From contig WHUZ01000229.1 in assembly GCA_015179045.1 (NCBI GenBank), forward strand, positions 1-21,886: DNA of 21,886 bases. Direction: 5' to 3'. Under the pieces are notes generated by a model that was not told the origin of the DNA, searched no databases, and saw nothing but the letters and a program-made list of their open reading frames with translations. Position 1 is the stretch's first letter. Each line of letters starts with the position of its first letter. The position numbers and the translations under genes were made by a program. Origin of the DNA: Kalaharituber pfeilii. Its lineage: Eukaryota > Ascomycota > Pezizomycetes > Pezizales > Pezizaceae. Below are positions 8,961-18,480 of the stretch, piece after piece.

Positions 8961-8976
8961 GGTACTAGCAGTGTAA
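8961..8976 (-). promoter_or_regulatory. Candidate self-priming PBS of element A
   Basis: The 16 bases directly inside the 5' LTR read (sense) TTACACTGCTAGTACC. They do not begin with the TGG expected for a tRNA primer. The core ACACTGCTAGT is complementary at 10 of 11 positions to the sense motif ACAAGCAGTGT in the same LTR (plus 9086-9096), which lies where transcription should start. This is the arrangement of Tf1-type self-primed elements. The motif is itself near-palindromic, which inflates the match. Confidence 0.5.
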
Positions 8977-9085
8977 TATCAGCGTAGGCGTCGCTGGACT
9001 CACGAAAGTGGCACTGGTTTTCTGCGAAGGCAGCGAAGCGGATGGCAGAGGTTACGCGAGAGCGTTTTCAAGTGAGAGACTTAGA

Positions 9086-9138
9086 ACACTGCTTGTGTTT
9101 TGATTTCCTTCTAGCTAACTGTTCAGCTCATTTATATA
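9086..9138 (-). promoter_or_regulatory. Predicted core promoter and transcript start of element A (5' LTR)
   Basis: Sense TATATAAA at plus 9131-9138, followed about 35-40 bases downstream by ACAAGCAGTGT (plus 9086-9096). The motif is conserved at the same spacing in LTRs of B (ACTAGCAGTAT) and D (ACTAGTAATGT). It is proposed as the mRNA 5' end and self-primer. Confidence 0.55.
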
Positions 9139-9236
9139 GACTTCCGGCCGTCATACATGATTAGTCAATTGACAGTAACATGATGATAAACATGCTAAGG
9201 CATACAGGCAGACAAACGTAACAGAAAACACGTATC

Positions 9237-9440
9237 AGGAAGGTCCGTAATAGCAGGAAAGGCATGAACATAATAGAAGCATGCATTAGGAAGGTCCGTG
9301 GTAGCTGGAAAGGCGTGGACGTAATGGAGGCATGCATTAGGAAGGTCTGCGGTAGCCGGAAAGGCATGAACGTAATGGAGGCATGCGTTAGGAAGGTCTG
9401 CAGTAGCCGGAAAGGCGTGAATGTAATAGAAACATGCATC
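9237..9440 (-). repeat. Four 51-bp tandem units in U3 of the 5' LTR of A
   Basis: Units start at 9237, 9288, 9339 and 9390, with a partial fifth from 9441. Copy number and phase equal those in the 3' LTR, so the array was present before insertion rather than expanded in place. Units differ from each other mainly by G/A and C/T changes. Confidence 0.9.
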
Positions 9441-9620
9441 AGGAAGGTCTGTGATGCATGTACGCATATTGGTAGACCATGTGCAACTTCAACACACACT
9501 TTAGTAGGCAACCGCCATTTACCAGTGGACGTTGCCTAGTGGTAATCAGTCACATCTTTAGCATATGTCTCTGGCGGTACTTCCGGAACCGACTCTGTAA
9601 GTCTTATCTTAGCCGTAACA

Positions 9621-9624
9621 CTTA
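9621..9624. repeat. Right CTTA of the direct repeat flanking element A
   Basis: Matches 2823-2826. In relic B these bases belong to the element's own GPIYK codons (sense TAAG), so this copy is native target sequence, as expected for one side of a target-site duplication. Confidence 0.55.
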
Positions 9625-10235
9625 TATATCGGACCATTAGATACTTCAGCATTAGGGTCTTTAAGTGGGATTTTATGGTCCCAAGGTCTATGAGGGGGTA
9701 ATGGGTGAGCCTGTTCTTTAGAAAAAACTTCAGCATAATGGGAGTACCATTCATATGTATTAATCATTAGCAGTATATCTCCTTCCTTCTATAATTCTTT
9801 ATCTAAATACAAAATAGAAATAGAAGGGAGATTAATAAGAGTATAAGGAATAATCAAACTAGAAACATTATAAACCAAACACCGATTAGGACAATCTACT
9901 GAAAAACCTTTTTCCGATAACCAAGACAATCCTAAACGAAGTTCTTTCTCATTCATGTCCAAACATTCCATATTCAAATCTAAAACAATCTTATCTATCT
10001 TATTTTTCTAGAAATCTAAAGCAGCAAGAAATGAAAAAAAAGTATTTACAATCATAGTTCCTCCTTTTAATAAAGATCCGTCACCCTGTCTAACCCCAAT
10101 AGGTCTTTCTCTTTTCCTGTAACACAATTTCCTTCCCAAATCTAATGACATGCAAGAAGTGGATATACTAGGATCAATGATCACTCTGATTTTGAGATTG
10201 AGATCTTTGAACTCAATGTCAGTAGCGAGGAGAGG
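9621..10235 (-). pseudogene. pol fragment of relic B: protease and RT N-terminus
   Basis: Sense PLLATDIEF near 10232 opens the protease, as in A. The catalytic position reads Ile-Asp-Pro-Ser (Asp at 10175-10173, Pro at 10172-10170). The C-terminal protease block MNMECLDMNEKELRLGLSWL (from 9977) matches A's FDAECLDIGDREVLLGLSWL. RT starts near 9790 with GDILLMIN, FSKEQAHPLP and RPWDHKIP and is cut after GPIYK at 9621 by element A. One or more stops lie in the frame near 10010. The DPS reading, shared in part with A's DPGA, suggests the proline predates these copies. Confidence 0.75.
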
Positions 10236-12630
10236 GTAATGTTCGAGAGCTTTGCTGAAGGTGCTGTCAGAGCTCCCTACTCATTTTCCAATTCCAGTTC
10301 TTCCTTGATGTCTTCTCTGTCTGAGTCTAGCTTGGTAATATGGAGGGTGCCTTGGTCAGTTTATCTTTGTTTGTTTTGCTATACTCTCTCTATCAGGTTC
10401 TCAAGAGTCTTAGTGGTACCCGCATCTCACTTTCACTTATTGTTGCCATTGGGTTCTGTGTATATCTACTCTAGCCAATAGTCCTTCTCTTCATGACTCT
10501 TCCATCCATATTTCCTATATTCTCTCTAAGCTCTTGGATCTTGTTTAACCTGTGGTAGCACACTGTCATAGTTTCTTAGGTTCTAGAGTATATTGCATAC
10601 CGGGAGAGTGGAAGATGAATGGGGGGTTGAGGTGTTAGTGTTTTTTCATAAGAGGCCAGAGGGATTTCTAGCTGATGTAATGGTAGCGTACTTGGCAATT
10701 GAAATAGCAAGTAGTTTGAACTGCTTCTAGTTTGTCATCACTCGAGGATATTCTGCTATTAGATTCTAGACTTGAATCTTAAGGTTTAGCATTATGATGG
10801 CGATGAGAGCTTGATCTGGTACTTTGGCCAGTCGGTTAAGCCTGTCGATCTCTGTGAAGAAGTCAATAATGGTTCTAGTATGCTTTACCTTTTACAGTTT
10901 TTGTACAGCTTTAGCGGTTTCTTGAGGGTTTGAGTAGGCGGCCTGAATAAGTGCGTCAACTTCTGTCTAGGTTGCTACTGTATTCTTAGCATCCCGCTAC
11001 CAGTCTGATACCTTACCCTTCATATATTGGGTAGGCAGGTTGAGTCTTACTTGATTACTGTCAGCTTCAGTCATCTGAAAGTATGATTGGAGCTGGTGGA
11101 AAAAATGGTTCACTTTGTCCCATTGTCTGTTGAAGGTAGGGATATTGACTCAAAGTAGGACTTTTGGTTCTTGCCAAGGTGGAGATGGATCCCTCAGCCA
11201 GGAAGGTCATTGTCCACTAAAGGGAGGTCCACTACTACCGCTACTATGAGTATCTAGAGTAGAAGGTGGACTACTACTAGGAGGGGCTAGAGGGTCTAGA
11301 GGTGGAGTAGGAGATGTTCTAGAGAGTGTCTTCTTCTTGTTCTGGGCATATAAGAAGTTCAGGATCTGGTCCAACGTATTGCCCATGGTATTTATGTTGC
11401 TGATAAGGGGGTTTAGTTCGTTTAGGAAGAAATCCTCAAGCCTAACTTTTTGTCAAAGGAGGATATCTTTAAATTGGATACTTTGGCTATTCAATATATC
11501 ATTGAATTAGGTGGCTTGAGCTGCGATAACAGTGTCAAACCTGTTTCCAAAAGCTACTAGGTTAGTTAGCATAGTCTCATTATCCACCTGTTGTTGAGCT
11601 GAGAATTAGTTAGTCAGGTTTATAACTTCTGTTAGTACTTGTTGTACCTCCAATTGGGCATGCTCTATAGTCTCTTTGAGTTTGTTGGCAGTCTTGTTCG
11701 CTACTTTCTATATTTCCTTTATCTCCAGTATCTCTTCATATGGTGCTAGAGAGCTATCGGTGGGGCCCAGAGATCAGATAGTAGCTTTGTCTGCAAAGGC
11801 TACAGGTTTGGTCATTGAGAGGGTAGGTTTGGCCGTTAGGGGAGTAGGTTTGGTCCTTTTCTTTCTCTTCAAGCTAGATGGTTCTCCTAAATTCTCCATA
11901 CTTACTCAGAGTATGGTAGCTGTGGGGCGTGGTGACTGGAGGAGGAGGTGCCACTGGAGTACAAGCTGTAAGGTTTCTACTCTGAAATGGCAAGTCCTAA
12001 AGCTGATCCCAGGTATTACATATGATGGTGTATAGGCAATATGGTACTATGGTTGCGAGCATATTGCCTGGAGTTGCCCATAGGGCCTTGCCTGTATTTT
12101 CTAAGCTTTCGGGATGATAGTATTGGTTTTATCCTCATTATCACTCATGTAGTGAGGGGATAATGAGCGAGAAGTTGTGAATGGATCAATCATGAGGGAG
12201 TAGTAACATCTATGAAGTCATCCATCAATACTACTGATGCCATGGCTTATACAAGTCTAATTCTCTGTACAGGAGAGAAATGTGAGCAGGCGATATCCAG
12301 TTCTCGCCGTGTAGTATTTAATTGTAAGACTAACCAATAGACATAGTTGTCAGTAACTAGTTAGAGCCAGTAGACCTTGTCAACCTCTTGCCACAGAAAG
12401 TCAATATTAGCATGGAGTTGTTCTTGCTACAATTGCTACGATATAAGCTTGTTATAGTAGAAATTAATTAGCTCTCTTAGTTCTTACATGTGGGTTAGTA
12501 GGTTGTGATTGTTAGCAATTATTAGGTATACAATTAGTATGATTAGAAGTAGAATATAGAGCATGGGGATAAAATAGAAGTTGAGTAGTATAATATTACT
12601 GCCAGGTGCTTCAATATTGCTAAGTGATAG
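10236..12630 (-). pseudogene. gag pseudogene and leader of relic B
   Basis: Sense translation in broken frames gives a Ser/Pro-rich linker (about 11330-11200), then a capsid-like domain (FFHQLQSYFQMTEAD near 11100, SNPQETAKAVQKL near 10930, TIIDFFTEIDRLNRLAK near 10870-10820). The same order and many of the same bases occur in relic C at 16870-17560. I could not find a CxxC-x4-H-x4-C zinc knuckle between capsid and protease, where A has one. Stops are mostly TAG/TAA at expected CAG/CAA or TGG. The start codon is not identifiable. Small minus-frame ORFs such as 12484-12684 belong to the leader and are not genes. Confidence 0.6.
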
Positions 12631-12635
12631 TAGTC

Positions 12636-13189
12636 CAGTAAGAATGGTATAGCTAAAGAGTGAGCGACAAAGAAGGGCAGGCAAAGGATAAGTGATGAAC
12701 TTAGAGTTTGAGTCAAACTTAGGATACTGCTAGTGTCTTAATTCTTTATAACTAATGGTGGAAGCTGGGGCTTATATATTAAGTGCCTGTCATATATAAC
12801 TCGTCAACAATTAATAACATAACTATAATATGATAACACTATCTTGTAAAATAGATAAGTAAATATAAAAGTAGTAACATAATAGAAATATATAATAATG
12901 TAGATCTCTTTTCCCAAACTAATAAGCAAGCAAAGTATTATATATATTGCAACCGTGCATTATTAGTAAAGGTATTATAAGTGATGCTGGTTGCTTCATG
13001 AGCACTCTGCATGTATTAGTACAGTGTACATACAAGAACTGATATACACGTCTGTGAAATAACTACCGAACAACCAAAGTATACTACGGCTCACCTAGTA
13101 TTGATTAGATACATCTTAGCAAGTTTTATAATAGTATAGAGTAGTACCTTTCCGATATTTGGTAGGTCTTTACCTTTAGCCATAATAGA
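12636..13189 (-). repeat. 5' LTR of relic B (about 554 bp)
   Basis: The sense start TATTATGGC at 13189 corresponds to A's TGTTACGGC with TG changed to TA. Most of it aligns with the 3' LTR of relic C (21511-21886) in the opposite orientation, with landmarks GAGCC(G/A)T(A/G)GTATACTTTG and TTTCACAGACGT versus CTTCACAGACGT. The inner end is placed at about 12636 by comparison with the D/C junction and may be off by some 20 bp. It lacks the 51-bp units of A. Confidence 0.8.
12722..12778 (-). promoter_or_regulatory. TATA box and predicted transcript start of relic B
   Basis: Sense AATATATAAG (plus 12771-12780) sits about 35-40 bases upstream of sense GACACTAGCAGTATCC (plus 12722-12737). This is the same pair and spacing seen in A and D. 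Confidence 0.45.
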
Positions 13190-13655
13190 ACTCAACTAAT
13201 ACTAATACTAACTATAGTCAGATTTGTTACAGATAACTAGCAATAAAATAGTCACCAGTCCAATGCCTTACTTATCTTACTATTTTCTAATAGAATAACT
13301 TACTAGCCAAAAATAACTCATAGGTTACCCCTATGTGAGTGAAAAGCATATGCACATAGTACTGACTACACACAGGCATGCAGAACTGACTATATATAGA
13401 TACACGATACTAACCATATATAGGCTGTAAGTTTGGAAGTGACTTGGCAGGTCAAGAGTCTAAACTAGATAATATAGTGCTGTATTCTGATAAATCAAGT
13501 GAACAAGTACTATGGCACTTGAGTGAAATAATGCAACAGGAACTTCAATATGCTTAAGTAAGTAGTAGGGGGTCGCATAATAGACTGAGGCAGCAAATAT
13601 TACTAGTGCTGAAGAATATGTAATACATATTGAACTCTTAGTTAATATTTCTAAC
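13190..13655. other. Unassigned AT-rich spacer
   Basis: Between the outer edge of B's LTR and the first recognisable integrase codons of D. I see no ORF of note, no tandem repeat, no tRNA-like fold and no clear match to any other part of the window. It could be further decayed pol of D (RNase H/integrase linker), or original target sequence of B or D. Confidence 0.4.
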
Positions 13656-14725
13656 TAAAAGAGTTATGTAGTAGCTGATGCCATAATATACTCAAAGAAG
13701 TAGCTATAAATTTTATCAAAAAACTACTAGAGTCAAAAAGCTATAATACAGTCCTTATAGACTGTGCTACTAAGGTCTAATGATACTTACTAGCTAAAAC
13801 AACTCCGATATCCACAGATGTTACCTCAGTATTCATCAAGAATATCTAATAGTATCATAGACTACCACAGGCTATCATATCAAATTAATAACTGCAATTT
13901 ACTTCAGCCTGCTGGAAAGAGATTAACTAATAGCTCAATATTAGACACTAGCTATTCATACCCTATCATCTGCAAACTGACAGATCGGACAAGCAATACA
14001 AATACTCAAGCAGTACCTATGCATCTTCTATTATAATAGATAAAACTATTAGGTTACTTGGCTACTACTTGCTGAGTATATATACAATATCTTGGAAATA
14101 TTAACTTACAGCTATATACCTTTCAAAAAGTCTATATAGATTCAACTTCAAAAACAAGTCAACTCTAAAGTAATATATATCTCAGATGAGCATACTTTCA
14201 TCTTACTAGTAGCTACTAGCTAAATAGAATGACTATAGTATACAACCAAATATATAATATCCTCAATAATAATAATAAAGAGTTAAAGCTCTTGACTCAA
14301 AATCTCAGTAATTTCAGATAGGGGACCAAGTGCTAGTTAATAACCGAAATCTATAGGTAGTAGCTACTAATAATAGGGTACTTACTAACAAATATATAGA
14401 TCCTTATAAGATAAGGAAAGTCATCAGCTACTACTCATATAAACTTTAGTTACCAAACTCAAACTGTCTTGAGGCATGTGACTGTACAATGTTATCTACA
14501 ACAGCTTCTTCAATCTCTTCATAACCTAAAACTACAATATAGCCTTTGATAATAATGAAAAACTCTACTATAATATCAACTATATTAGCAACAGTTGCAA
14601 GGTCTAGAGTTAGGTGAAATATTAAATCTATTAGTAGAGATATAATAAAGATAATACCTGAGAAGCCAATTGGCAACCTATAATGCTCACTGGAATCTAT
14701 AATAGAGTTCTATAAAAAGTATATA
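13656..14725 (+). pseudogene. Integrase and chromodomain pseudogene of relic D
   Basis: Nucleotide-level match to A's integrase: the region of MNFVGELPESEGYN (about 13690-13730), DRFTKV (TGTGCTACTAAGGTC near 13763-13778), the stretch around TDGLSEHAIQTLKQYL (about 13975-14015, where D keeps the Gln codon CAG that is TAG in A), FESLYGFNPK (14123-14150), KYIGPYEV (about 14390-14412), and LYYDVDHAVDS of the chromodomain (from about 14560). Tryptophans of the chromodomain are stops or lost. The 72-codon ORF at 13818-14036 is a chance open stretch in a mixed frame. No function remains. Confidence 0.75.
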
Positions 14726-15086
14726 TAAAAGCCTAAAGACTCAAGTCTTTAAGAAGGCAGTAAACTAATACTTCAATAATAAGTATTATTTACTAAGAGC
14801 TAGTTAGAGAAGCTACAACTTTATATAGGTATTATATCTTTCATACTTTTAAGAGTTTCCTATAGAGTTTTACCTGAGAAGTAGTTTAATAGCTAATACT
14901 AAATAGAATAAGTGCAGGATACACTAGTCTTACTATTAGCTATTATTGTATACAATAATACCAGTACTCAATATATAATGTATGCTAATACTCTTAGCCA
15001 ATAAAACATACTGACCCAACTGAATAGAATATTTTGAATCAGTTTAGAAGGTCTTTGAGATAAAGGAGCTCTAAAATAGAGAGTAA
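14726..15086 (+). other. 3' noncoding region and polypurine tract of relic D
   Basis: Collinear with A's 3' noncoding region (3471-3812, other strand): GAAGCTACAACTTTATATAGGTATTAT-type start, TTTCCTATAGAGTTTTACC, and a purine run AAAATAGAGAGTAA (15073-15086) directly before the LTR. Confidence 0.7.
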
Positions 15087-15582
15087 TATTATAACTAAGA
15101 TAAGACTTATGAGACAGGATCAGGAAGTACTGCCAGTATCCAATAAGTTGTATGTTAAAGATATAGCTGATCACTACTAGGCAATATATGAAAATAGTTG
15201 AGGCCTAAGACATAGCAGTTGCTTAAGGAAGTGTGTATCAACAGAAGTCATATAGACTAATAACTGCACATAGCTTATTAGCTAACATACATACATATAT
15301 TAGTTACTGCTACTACTACTTCTAATGTATATTTCTACTATATCTCCTTATTTACCTATCTTATCTATATTCATCATATTATTATTATATTATGTTAATG
15401 GCTAGGAAGTCTATATAAATGGGCCAAATAGAGAGCTAGAAGAATCAAGATACTAGTAATGTCCTAAGTTAAACTCTTACTTAATGCTCTCATATAACAT
15501 CTTGCCATTTGCTTCACTACCTTTGTAAACCTGAAGTCCCCTTAGTGCCACTCTCATAAGCTCAGTAATACCTACACTAACA
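15087..15582 (+). repeat. LTR of relic D (496 bp), abutting relic C
   Basis: Starts TATTATAACTAAGATAAGAC (A: TGTTACGGCTAAGATAAGAC) and ends CCTACACTAACA (A: CCTACGCTGACA). The A-like blocks GATCACTACTAGGCAA, GAAGTCTATATAAATG and TTAGTGCCACTCTCATAAG lie between. It is 148 bp shorter than A's LTR, close to three 51-bp units, and contains only about one unit-like stretch. TATA at 15412-15418 and ACTAGTAATGT at about 15452-15462 keep the promoter/start spacing. The start edge has TG changed to TA. Confidence 0.85.
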
Positions 15583-15640
15583 TATTTATATCAGACTGCT
15601 ACTACTCAGTAATATTAAAGTACCTAACTTAACATTATAC
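15583..15640 (+). promoter_or_regulatory. Putative PBS/leader of relic C at the D junction
   Basis: After the LTR end, TATTTATATC is followed by AGACTGCTACTACTC (15593-15607), which resembles A's PBS ACACTGCTAGTACC. From about 15608 on, the sequence matches the leader of relic B (TATACTACTCA, then ATGCTCTAT). Mutation prevents a firm PBS call. Confidence 0.35.
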
Positions 15641-17985
15641 TACTCACTTTTTATTTATTCTTATGCTCTATGTTCTACTCCTAATTATACTACTTATATA
15701 CCTAATAATTACTGATGACTACAATCTACTAACTTGTATATAAGAATTTGAATAGCAGATTGTCTTCTATTAGAATGAGCTTACTGTATAGTAGTTATAG
15801 CAAGAACAACTTTATACTGATATTAACTTTCTCTTTAGAGAGTATAATGAAGCCTACCGACTTCAAATAGCTACTAAGAACTACATCTATTGGCTAGTAT
15901 TATAGCTAAATACTGCATAGTAAGAGCTAAATATCATCTGCTTATATCTTTCTCCTATATAAAGAGCTAGACTTGCATAAACTATAGTATTAGAAGCCTT
16001 CTAAGATGACTCTATAGAGGTAACCTCACTACTTAATGACTAATCTTTTATTGACCTAGAAGAACATAAAGACTTAATTTATAGCTTTATAGAAACTAAC
16101 CTAGAGTATGACTTATCTACTAAACCTCTAGTTACCTATACACCTGAACTATTATCTAGAGCGAAAATCTTCAAGATGATTAAACTTACAGAAGTACTTC
16201 TATAAGAAATACTATATGTACAATTCTAACTATTACTTCTCATACTAGAATATCCTTCATTATAGTACTTTTAGCAGCAGCCATACCTTTAGTCTCAGAG
16301 CTATTCAATGCTGTATCTGCCACTGTATCAAGCCCCAATCTTCTCTAAGATATTGAGAGTGCAATTACTGAAACTGAAAGGATTGCTTTAGTAGGTATTT
16401 AGATTTATATAGAGATCTTTATCTTTATTGTCCTCAAAGGAGAGGAAGGTAGTATACTAGACTTCTTTACTAACCTATAAAGAAATATCAGAAATAGTAG
16501 TCTTTCAGAAAATTGCAAATGAGAGTACTTAGAAGCTGAAGGAAGCTATAAAGCAAATGTTGGATAAAACCAAAAAGGCTCTTATAGATATCGTGAACCT
16601 CTCTACTACCTACTACCAATAAAGAGAGGCTAACCAGGGTATAATTACCCATAATGAGGAAGCCTTGAAGTATGAACTGCTAAGTCATATGTAATAGTAG
16701 TATAATAACTTTGATAACCATCTAGACTAATAATGGGCTGCCTTGAATCCTAAGTTCACAGCTACTCTTCAGCAATAAAGGAAGGACCTTATAATAGAAT
16801 TCACTAACTAAATCAATCCTCTTATTACTGAATTTAATACAATATTGAATATACTCTAAACCCTAGTGCAGCTGGCCCAACTGAAGAAGCTAGGTCTAGT
16901 CAAACCTTCTAGAAGTATTTCTCTACCTCTAGCTCCTCCTGTATCCCCTTCTAGTGGTAATCTACCTTCTCCTACAGATCTGCATAACAGTAGTAATAGC
17001 AGTCCCCCTCCTGGTAGATATCAACCTCCCCAACTAAGACATCTATCTCTGCCTTGATAAGAACCAAAAGTCCTACTCTGAGTCAATATACCAACCTTTA
17101 ATAGAAGATGAGATAAGGTTAATAATTTTTTTTTACCAACTCCAATTATACTTCTAGATGACTGAAGCCAATAGCTATCAACTTAAGCTTGACCTACTTA
17201 CCTAATACATAGAGAGTAAGATATCAGACTAGTAGTGTAATACTAAGGACATAGTTGTAATCTAGACAGAAGCTGAAGTGCTTATTCGAGCTATATACTC
17301 AAACCCTCACAAGACTACTGAAGTCATATAAAAACTCTAAAGGGTAAAGTATACTAGAACTATTATTAACTTCTTTATAGAAATCAATAAGCTTAACTGA
17401 CTTGCTAAAGTATTGGACCAGGTACTCATCACGATCATTATACCAAACCATAAGATTCAAGTTCAGAATCTGATAGCAGGATATTTATAGGTAATGATGA
17501 ATTAGAAGACGTTTAAACAACTTTCTATCTTGATTGCTAGATATGCTACTATCTTATCAACCTCCAATTTCTCTGGCCCTTTATGAAAAAAATATTAGCA
17601 TTATAGTCATAAATCAATCCTCTACTCCTCTAATACACTATACCTCTCAGAACCTAAAAAAACTATGATAGTATACTACCTTAGTTCGAACAAGATTAGA
17701 GAGGTCAGGGAGAATATAATAAATATGAATAGAAAGGTTATAAAGAGAAGGACTATTAGTTAAGTTAGACATACATTAAGCCCAGAACTGACAATAAATG
17801 AAAGTCAGACATAGGAACTATAAAGACTCTTAAGAAGTGAATAGAGAGAGTCTTACAGAACAAGTAAAAACAAACTAATCAGGATACTCTCCATATTATT
17901 AAGCTGGACTTAGATAGAGAATATATTAAGGAGGAACCTGAGTCAAGAAATGAGTAGAGAGCCCTGATAGCACCTTCAACAAAGC
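15641..17985 (+). pseudogene. gag pseudogene of relic C
   Basis: Matches B's gag in order. The Ser/Pro-rich linker survives as the one open stretch at 16866-17057 (LAPPVSPSSGNLPSP, then SSPPPGRYQPP). The capsid-like domain follows at about 17080-17560, with YQLQLYF-like, ALIRAIYSNP and TIINFFIEINKLN blocks. Upstream (15700-16860) are charged and helical stretches with many stops. No zinc knuckle was found before the protease. No product is expected. Confidence 0.6.
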
Positions 17986-18480
17986 TTCTAAATATCATTC
18001 TCTTCTCACTATTGACATTAAGTTCAAAGATCTCAATCTCAAAGTCAGAGCAATTATCAATATTAGTATATCTACCTCTTGTATGTCATTAGATTTAGAA
18101 AAGAAACTGAGTTGAAAAAAAAGGAAAAGACCTATTGAGGTTAGATAGAGTAATACATCTTTATTAAAAGTAAAAACTATAGTTATTAATACTTCTTTTT
18201 CTTTCCTTAATACTTTAGATTCTTGTAGTAATAAGATAGATAGACCTTTTGATTTAAATATGGAATATTTGAACATGAGTATTAGAGAACTTCTTTTGAG
18301 ATTGTCTTAGTTGTCAGAAAAATTTTTTTTAGTAGATTGTTCTAAAACTAGCATTTAGTTTATAATGTTTCTAGTTTAATTATTCTTTATACTCTTGTTA
18401 ATTTCTCTTCTATTTCTATTTTGTATTTAGATAAGAAATCTTAGGAGGAAGAAGATATACTACTAATAATTGATGTATTT
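17986..18480 (+). pseudogene. Aspartic protease pseudogene of relic C
   Basis: Sense begins TIDIKFKDLN (about 18008), as in B's TDIEFKDLN, then AIINISISTSCMSLDL, where the catalytic Asp-Pro of B reads Asn-Ile. The second half (about 18250-18330) reads NMEYLNMSIRELLLRLS, matching B's NMECLDMNEKELRLGLS. Active-site Asp is lost and several stops are present. A minus-strand 93-codon ORF at 17995-18276 is a shadow of this region. Confidence 0.7.

Larger units (their letters stand above)
2827..9620 (-). mobile_element. Element A: complete-length Ty3/gypsy chromovirus LTR retrotransposon, inactivated
   Basis: 6,794 bp on the minus strand. In sense order: 5' LTR (9620-8977), candidate self-priming PBS, gag (8929-7194), protease, RT, RNase H, integrase with D,D-35-E core and C-terminal chromodomain (to 3813), 3' noncoding region, polypurine tract and 3' LTR (3470-2827). 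Both LTRs are 644 bp and align without gaps, and a CTTA direct repeat flanks the element. Base composition and CpG content are much higher than in B, C and D, and long open stretches survive, so this is the youngest or least mutated insertion here. In-frame stops and single-base frameshifts in gag, protease, RT, RNase H and integrase make it non-autonomous as read. Confidence 0.93.
8977..9620 (-). repeat. 5' LTR of element A (644 bp)
   Basis: Gap-free partner of 2827-3470. The sense 5' edge TGTTACGGC is intact (plus CA at 9619-9620), and the 3' edge reads TA instead of CA (8977-8978). By hand count it differs from the 3' LTR at about 35 of 644 positions, nearly all transitions. It contains four 51-bp units, a TATA box and the predicted mRNA start, and is followed by gag. 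Confidence 0.95.
9621..13189 (-). mobile_element. Relic B: 5' half of a family-2 Ty3/gypsy element
   Basis: Minus strand. Sense order: LTR (13189 to about 12636), leader, gag, protease, and the first part of RT, ending exactly at element A's LTR edge in the GPIYK motif. RNase H, integrase and 3' LTR are absent from the window. Gag, leader and LTR match relic C far better than A, which defines family 2. Decay is intermediate: more stops than A, but more G+C kept than in C. Confidence 0.82.
13656..15582 (+). mobile_element. Relic D: 3' half of a family-1 (A-like) element
   Basis: Plus strand: integrase core, integrase C-terminus with chromodomain, 3' noncoding region, polypurine tract and LTR, all collinear by eye with element A. 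Everything upstream of the integrase is missing or unrecognisable. It is much more AT-rich than A, with many TAG/TAA stops, so it is an older copy. Its LTR end touches the leader of relic C without any spacer. Confidence 0.8.

Noticed and set aside
11676..12035. 119-codon plus-strand ORF in relic B
   Set aside because: Antisense to gag of relic B. The gag alignment with relic C on the minus strand explains the sequence, and no domain is visible in this frame.
17995..18276. 93-codon minus-strand ORF
   Set aside because: Shadow of the protease pseudogene of relic C. The AT-rich sequence leaves the opposite strand open by chance.
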